Translations under genes and position numbers: made by a program
Notes under the pieces: model-generated
The model's database searches: none
The model's input: only the letters and a program-made list of their open reading frames with translations
What the model was told of the DNA's origin: nothing
Origin: an uncultured Mailhella sp.
GTDB lineage: Bacteria; Desulfobacterota; Desulfovibrionia; Desulfovibrionales; Desulfovibrionaceae
Length of the DNA: 9,257 nucleotides
Direction: 5' to 3'
Assembly: GCA_910579055.1 (NCBI GenBank)
Contig: CAJTSU010000139.1
Coordinates: forward strand, 1 to 9,257
Shown here: one piece after another, positions 6,404 through 9,257 of the stretch
How positions within the stretch are numbered: position 1 is the first letter of the stretch
How the letters are laid out: each line of letters begins with the position of its first letter

Positions 6404-6748
6404 ATGAGCGGCGCGGTAACAACCTACGGTCTTCTTTTCCTTGCCATTCTGGCGGAAACCTTCGCCACATCAAGCCTGAACGCCTCCCAGCAGTTCACCA
6501 GACCTGTTCCCACGCTGTGTTCCATTTTCGGGTATGTTGTGTCGTTCTATACCTTTTCCCATGTGCTGAAGAGCATGCCCGTGGGCATCGGCTACGCCAT
6601 ATGGTGCGCCCTCGGCATCGTACTCATTTCCGCGGTGGGCGTTTTTTACTTCAAGCAGCATCTCGATCTGCCCGCGTACATCGGCCTGGGCCTCATCATC
6701 GCGGGCGTTGTGGTCATCAATGTCTGTTCCGGATCGGTGCGGCATTAG
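6404..6748 (+). CDS. Small multidrug resistance (SMR) efflux protein, EmrE/Qac type
   Basis: This is a 114-aa inner-membrane protein with four hydrophobic helices that exports quaternary-ammonium or other cationic compounds in exchange for protons, as a dual-topology dimer. The start at 6404 follows GGAGGG (6393-6398); the longer in-frame upstream start has no such site. It aligns with E. coli EmrE at a constant offset of four residues: essential Glu18 (EmrE Glu14) in AILAE, Tyr44 (Tyr40), Tyr64 and Trp67 in YAIW (Tyr60, Trp63), GIVLIS, LDLPAYIG, and the Gly94/Gly101 pair of helix 4. The match favours the Qac subtype over the guanidinium exporter Gdx/SugE, though substrate cannot be proven. 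It lies 105 bp after the OsmC gene and may share its sigma-54 transcript; no separate promoter was recognised. Confidence 0.92.
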   Translation: MSGAVTTYGLLFLAILAETFATSSLNASQQFTRPVPTLCSIFGYVVSFYTFSHVLKSMPVGIGYAIWCALGIVLISAVGVFYFKQHLDLPAYIGLGLIIAGVVVINVCSGSVRH

Positions 6749-6794
6749 GGCTTTTTCGTTTTGAAAATGCTCCCGGAGTCGAGCGGCAGGACGG

Positions 6795-7165
6795 TCAGAA
6801 CCGGTAGCCGAACGACAGATTCAGCCTTTGCCGCTTGTGCTCCTGCGTCCATATGTTTGAATCCCGCCTGGTATAGGTATATTGCAGCGTCGGCGTGATG
6901 TCGTATTTTTCAAGCAGGCTGGAAGAAAGGGACGCGAAGACCTGCCATGTTCTGTCCCTGCGCCGCGTTTCAGCGATGCGGTAATCGCGGGTGATGTACC
7001 ACTGGGCGTCATGATGGCGGGCATCGGTCAGGCTCAGCTCGCCAAACAGGGAAAAGCCATACGGCAGAACGCGATAAAGACCCAGTGCATAGCGCAGGCT
7101 GTCGCTGCCATAGGCTTCGGCTTCGGTGTTTTCCCTTTGAAAGGCCAGCCCGGCCTGAACAAAGG
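6795..7165 (-). pseudogene. 3' fragment of a Slam/DUF560-like outer-membrane beta-barrel gene
   Basis: The frame encodes about 120 recognisable residues of alternating beta-strand character. They run from FVQAGLAFQRENTEAEAY through GLYRVLPYGFSLFGEL and YDITPTLQYTYTRRDSNIW to the terminal LNLSFGYRF, an aromatic C-terminus typical of barrel insertion by BAM. The TPTLxYxYxRxxSN stretch resembles the end of the surface-lipoprotein assembly modifier (Slam, DUF560) barrel. Family members usually have an N-terminal TPR part and a ~290-residue barrel; here the signal peptide, TPRs and most strands are missing. The frame can be read upstream to an ATG at 7211, but those codons lie antisense to the neighbouring AT-rich gene and look unrelated. 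I see no ribosome site or promoter for it. The upstream boundary is approximate. Confidence 0.65.
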
Positions 7166-7867
7166 TTACATGTGGATATGAGCTTTCACTTCCTGCATGA
7201 CAGGTTCCCACAGTCGATCTCTGTAACGGTTCGCGTATCCGGGGTGATACAGTCGGAACGTGTTGTCTGGTAAATTTTTATGGGTAAGCCGTGCCAACTC
7301 TCGAACATCAAATGTTTGGGATACAGGCATAAACTGAACATCTCTGAATATTCTTTCTATATAGAGGTCATAATTTGGGCCTGTGAGAAAAATTAATATA
7401 TTTGGATCTGCCGCAGCAATTTCAGCAGAAAGGGTTTGAAAATGATCTAGATATTCCATAGTAAGTTCACTATTTCTCAGCATGAGGTGTGGATCTACAT
7501 CTGCAAGCACATGAAAAATATTTGACCAGAATATATAATCTCTTGATAACTCCTTTTCTCCATTTATTGCACATTCGAGTTCATGAATAAATCTCCAGTA
7601 AGGTGCATGCCAGTCAATATTTTGGAGTGCATCTTGCGTAAACTTCATAGCATCTGATATTTCAGTTATGTAACCCCAGCCATTTGGATCCTGGCCAACA
7701 AACATAATTCTTGTTTTAATATCGATATACTTATCCGGGCAGTAACAGTATTGAATGACAAATTCTTCAGAATTTCCGAATGTGTTTTCACATTTTTTAC
7801 AAAAAGCCATAGTCTGTTCTTTTGTGGATGTATAAATATCCATAAGTTTCTGATTAACGAAATTCAT
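7166..7867 (-). CDS. Uracil-DNA-glycosylase-like protein with N-terminal Cys4 array, AT-rich gene
   Basis: The product is 233 aa and I do not recognise its exact family. The start at 7867 is supported by GGGAGG 8 nt upstream. Segments recall the UDG superfamily in order: IMFVGQDPNGWG (Gln-Asp-Pro at 59-61, compare GQDPYH of Ung), YIFWSNIFHV near 111-120 (compare the Asn strand of Ung), ILIFLTGPNYD near 157-167, and RLYHPGYANR near 205-214 (compare HPSP). Ahead of this are Cys23, Cys26, Cys41 and Cys43 (CxxC...CxC), which could bind zinc or an Fe-S cluster. No signal peptide or membrane segment is seen. Base composition is clearly more AT-rich than all neighbours and codon choice differs, pointing to recent acquisition. 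It stands alone with its own promoter. DNA repair or anti-phage DNA sensing are possible; neither is shown. Confidence 0.6.
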   Translation of the reverse strand: MNFVNQKLMDIYTSTKEQTMAFCKKCENTFGNSEEFVIQYCYCPDKYIDIKTRIMFVGQDPNGWGYITEISDAMKFTQDALQNIDWHAPYWRFIHELECAINGEKELSRDYIFWSNIFHVLADVDPHLMLRNSELTMEYLDHFQTLSAEIAAADPNILIFLTGPNYDLYIERIFRDVQFMPVSQTFDVRELARLTHKNLPDNTFRLYHPGYANRYRDRLWEPVMQEVKAHIHM

Positions 7868-7917
7868 GGAAAGTTCCTCCCATAGGCATAAGATAGGTTG
7901 GTAAATTATCTTTTTAA

Positions 7918-7946
7918 TTGATAGGACGTATTTTGTGTATTGTCAA
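7918..7946 (-). promoter_or_regulatory. Sigma-70 promoter of the UDG-like gene
   Basis: On the minus strand, TTGACA (complement of 7941-7946) is followed after exactly 17 bp by TATCAA (complement of 7918-7923), which matches TATAAT at four of six bases. A start near 7911 would give a ~44-nt AT-rich leader containing the GGGAGG ribosome site. Confidence 0.55.
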
Positions 7947-8041
7947 CATCTATAGATGGTTGGCTGTGTTGTAGAACCTTGAACAGGGACAGCATTGATC
8001 TCGCTGCTCCTCCCCTTGTGTCCTGTCCGGAAGTGGTATAG

Positions 8042-8059
8042 AGCGGCCATGCCGCTTTT
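8042..8059 (+). terminator. Small terminator/attenuator-like hairpin upstream of yddG
   Basis: AGCGGC (8042-8047) pairs with GCCGCT (8051-8056) around the loop CAT, followed by TTTT (8056-8059). It lies 62 nt before the yddG start codon. If transcription begins upstream it could act as an attenuator. The stem is short, so confidence is low. Confidence 0.3.
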
Positions 8060-8099
8060 CGGGCAGGCGTTTTTGTCTGGCCGCGCGGTTCATTCCGGA

Positions 8100-8117
8100 T
8101 TTTTTTTGGGGGGGGGG
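8100..8117 (+). repeat. T8-G10 homopolymer run in the yddG ribosome-binding region
   Basis: Eight T's (8100-8107) are followed directly by ten G's (8108-8117), ending 4 nt before the ATG at 8122. No other Shine-Dalgarno sequence is present, so the G run itself must serve, pairing imperfectly with CCUCC. Runs this long mutate by slippage in many Gram-negative bacteria. Confidence 0.85.
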
Positions 8118-8121
8118 AACT

Positions 8122-9018
8122 ATGTCTGTTTCAAACATTCAGACCCGCGCGACGCTGATCGGCCTGACGGCTCCGGTGTGCTGGGGGATGACCGTCGGGC
8201 TGATCCGCAGCATTACGGAGTCGTTCGGTCTGGCCGCCGGGCTGACGCTTCTCTACGGCGCGACCATTGTCTTTCTGTATGTTCTTCTGGGCAGGCCCCG
8301 CCTTCGGGCATTTCCCCGCAAATACCTGTTCTTCGGCATTCCACTGGCCAATGTCTGTTCCATCTGCTTCTGTCTGTCCATGTATCTGTCCGCCGGAGGG
8401 CAGCAGACGGTGGAAGTGGGCATGATCAATTACACATGGCCCTGCCTTGTGGTGCTGTTTGCCATTCTGTTCAACGGGCAGAAGGCCAGATGGTGGATTG
8501 TGCCCGGCGTCCTTGTCAGCTTCGCGGGGATCATGCTGGTGCTGGGGGGAGAAGGGGGCATTGATCTGCCGGGTATCTGGCGGCATGTGCAGGGCAATCC
8601 CTGGAGTTATGTGCTGGCCTTTTGCGGGGCTGTGGCCTGGGCCGCCTATTCCAACCTGACCAGAGCCTGGTCGAACGGGCACAACCCCACGCTTGTGGTT
8701 TTTGCCCTGGATTTCCTGATCTTTGGGGCACTGTGGGCCGCGGGATTCGGCGATCTTTCCCACGCGACGCTCATGGGCTGGATCAGTGTAGCCGTAGGTG
8801 CGATTGCCATGGGCGGATCGTATGCCGCCTGGAGCTACGGCGTGACCAGAGGCAACATTACCATTCTCGCCATAGCCTCCTACTTCACGCCCGTTTTGTC
8901 CTGCCTGTTCGCCACGGTCTGGATCGGAGCCGGCCTTGACGCGTCGTTCTGGAAAGGCGTGGCGGTGGTCGTTGCGGGATCGCTCATGTGCTGGAGCTCC
9001 ACGTATTTCCGCAGATAG
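8122..9018 (+). CDS. yddG: Aromatic amino acid exporter of the DMT/EamA family, YddG type
   Basis: This inner-membrane exporter has 298 aa, about ten hydrophobic helices and two EamA repeats (about 10-142 and 163-293). It closely resembles E. coli YddG along its length: the start RATLIGLTAPVCWG, EVGMINYTWPCLVVLFAILF (98-117), FNGQK, IVPG, LAFCGAVAWAAY, YAAWSYGVTRGNITI and SYFTPVLS (253-260). YddG exports phenylalanine, tyrosine, tryptophan and some drugs such as paraquat; the substrate here is by homology. The ATG at 8122 is the only sensible start, though its ribosome site is the G10 run. No nearby gene of aromatic metabolism is in view, and the flanks are an acquired AT-rich gene and a repeat copy. 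Expression may vary with the length of the homopolymer. Confidence 0.92.
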   Translation: MSVSNIQTRATLIGLTAPVCWGMTVGLIRSITESFGLAAGLTLLYGATIVFLYVLLGRPRLRAFPRKYLFFGIPLANVCSICFCLSMYLSAGGQQTVEVGMINYTWPCLVVLFAILFNGQKARWWIVPGVLVSFAGIMLVLGGEGGIDLPGIWRHVQGNPWSYVLAFCGAVAWAAYSNLTRAWSNGHNPTLVVFALDFLIFGALWAAGFGDLSHATLMGWISVAVGAIAMGGSYAAWSYGVTRGNITILAIASYFTPVLSCLFATVWIGAGLDASFWKGVAVVVAGSLMCWSSTYFRR

Positions 9019-9174
9019 TACCATACAATATTGAATCAATGTTAAAATCGCCTTGCCGAAAGCGTGGTTTCGGTGAGCGAACCCGGCTACGCCGCTGGCT
9101 CCTGTTTCCTATCAATACTGAAAAGCTATGGAAAAAACAGGCTCTGTTCGAGAATAGTGTTGAAACTGTCCTTG
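9019..9174. other. Intergenic stretch after yddG with several inverted repeats
   Basis: No coding region is supported here. It contains ATTGA-A-TCAAT (9030-9040), CCGAAA (9056-9061)/TTTCGG (9068-9073) with a 6-nt loop, and CCTGTTT (9101-9107)/AAACAGG (9135-9141) with a 27-nt loop. None is followed by a T-run, so the yddG terminator is not clear. GCTGGCTC (9094-9101) can also pair with GAGCCAGC (9193-9200) in the adjoining repeat. Confidence 0.35.
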
Positions 9175-9257
9175 ACCGCCGAAGGCGCAAGCGAGCCAGC
9201 CGTGGATACATGTTGCCTTATCTCTGCTGTCGCCATTCGCAAGGCTCCTTCGTCGCC
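9175..9257 (+). repeat. Left half of the ~200-bp interspersed repeat (copy C)
   Basis: Positions 9175-9257 match 3919-4001 with four mismatches and no gap, and the match runs to the window edge, so the rest should continue beyond it. The GAGCC/GGCTC pairing of copy B is kept. This is the closest pair of copies, which suggests recent spread or gene conversion. Confidence 0.78.

Noticed and set aside
7166..7211. ATG at 7211 as a true start for the barrel fragment
   Set aside because: The first codons lie antisense to the AT-rich gene, lack a ribosome site, and give no signal peptide, which a barrel protein needs.

Overview
The window is GC-rich bacterial chromosome with a short AT-rich patch. 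The organism is most likely a Gram-negative delta-proteobacterium of the Desulfovibrio/Bilophila type. This rests on base composition, strong GGAGG ribosome sites, a PAS-AAA+-Fis sigma-54 activator paired with a -24/-12 promoter, and an outer-membrane beta-barrel remnant. It is an inference from style; no single marker fixes the genus.

Layout. (1) Positions 140-3919 hold a compact three-gene ABC importer operon on the + strand: a periplasmic binding protein, an ATPase and a fused two-domain permease. It is of the COG1840/FbpABC-AfuABC type, importing ferric iron, phosphosugars or phosphonate-like anions. A perfect 11-bp hairpin separates the first two genes, and the last two overlap by ATGA. 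(2) Positions 3920-4199 hold a complete copy of a ~200-bp interspersed repeat followed by two GC-rich hairpins. The right half of the same repeat opens the window (1-101) and its left half closes it (9175-9257), all in the same orientation. The repeats therefore bracket the ABC operon and also the block from 4200 to 9174. (3) Positions 4200-5618 (- strand) encode a PAS-domain sigma-54 activator. It is divergent from an OsmC-family gene (5861-6298) and a small multidrug resistance (SMR) efflux gene (6404-6748). The gap contains a good sigma-54 promoter facing OsmC, an upstream dyad suitable as activator site, and a TATAAT facing the regulator. This looks like a self-contained sensor/response circuit. 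(4) Positions 6795 to about 7165 (- strand) are the 3' end of a Slam/DUF560-like outer-membrane barrel gene. It is cut off where an AT-rich foreign-looking segment begins. That segment carries one gene (7166-7867, -) with a uracil-DNA-glycosylase-like fold signature and a four-cysteine N-terminal array, driven by its own TTGACA promoter. (5) Positions 8122-9018 (+) encode a clear YddG-type aromatic amino acid exporter. Its ribosome-binding region is a T8-G10 homopolymer run, a candidate phase-variation switch.

No gap between genes exceeds 300 bases. No tRNA, rRNA, CRISPR array or intact transposase was seen.
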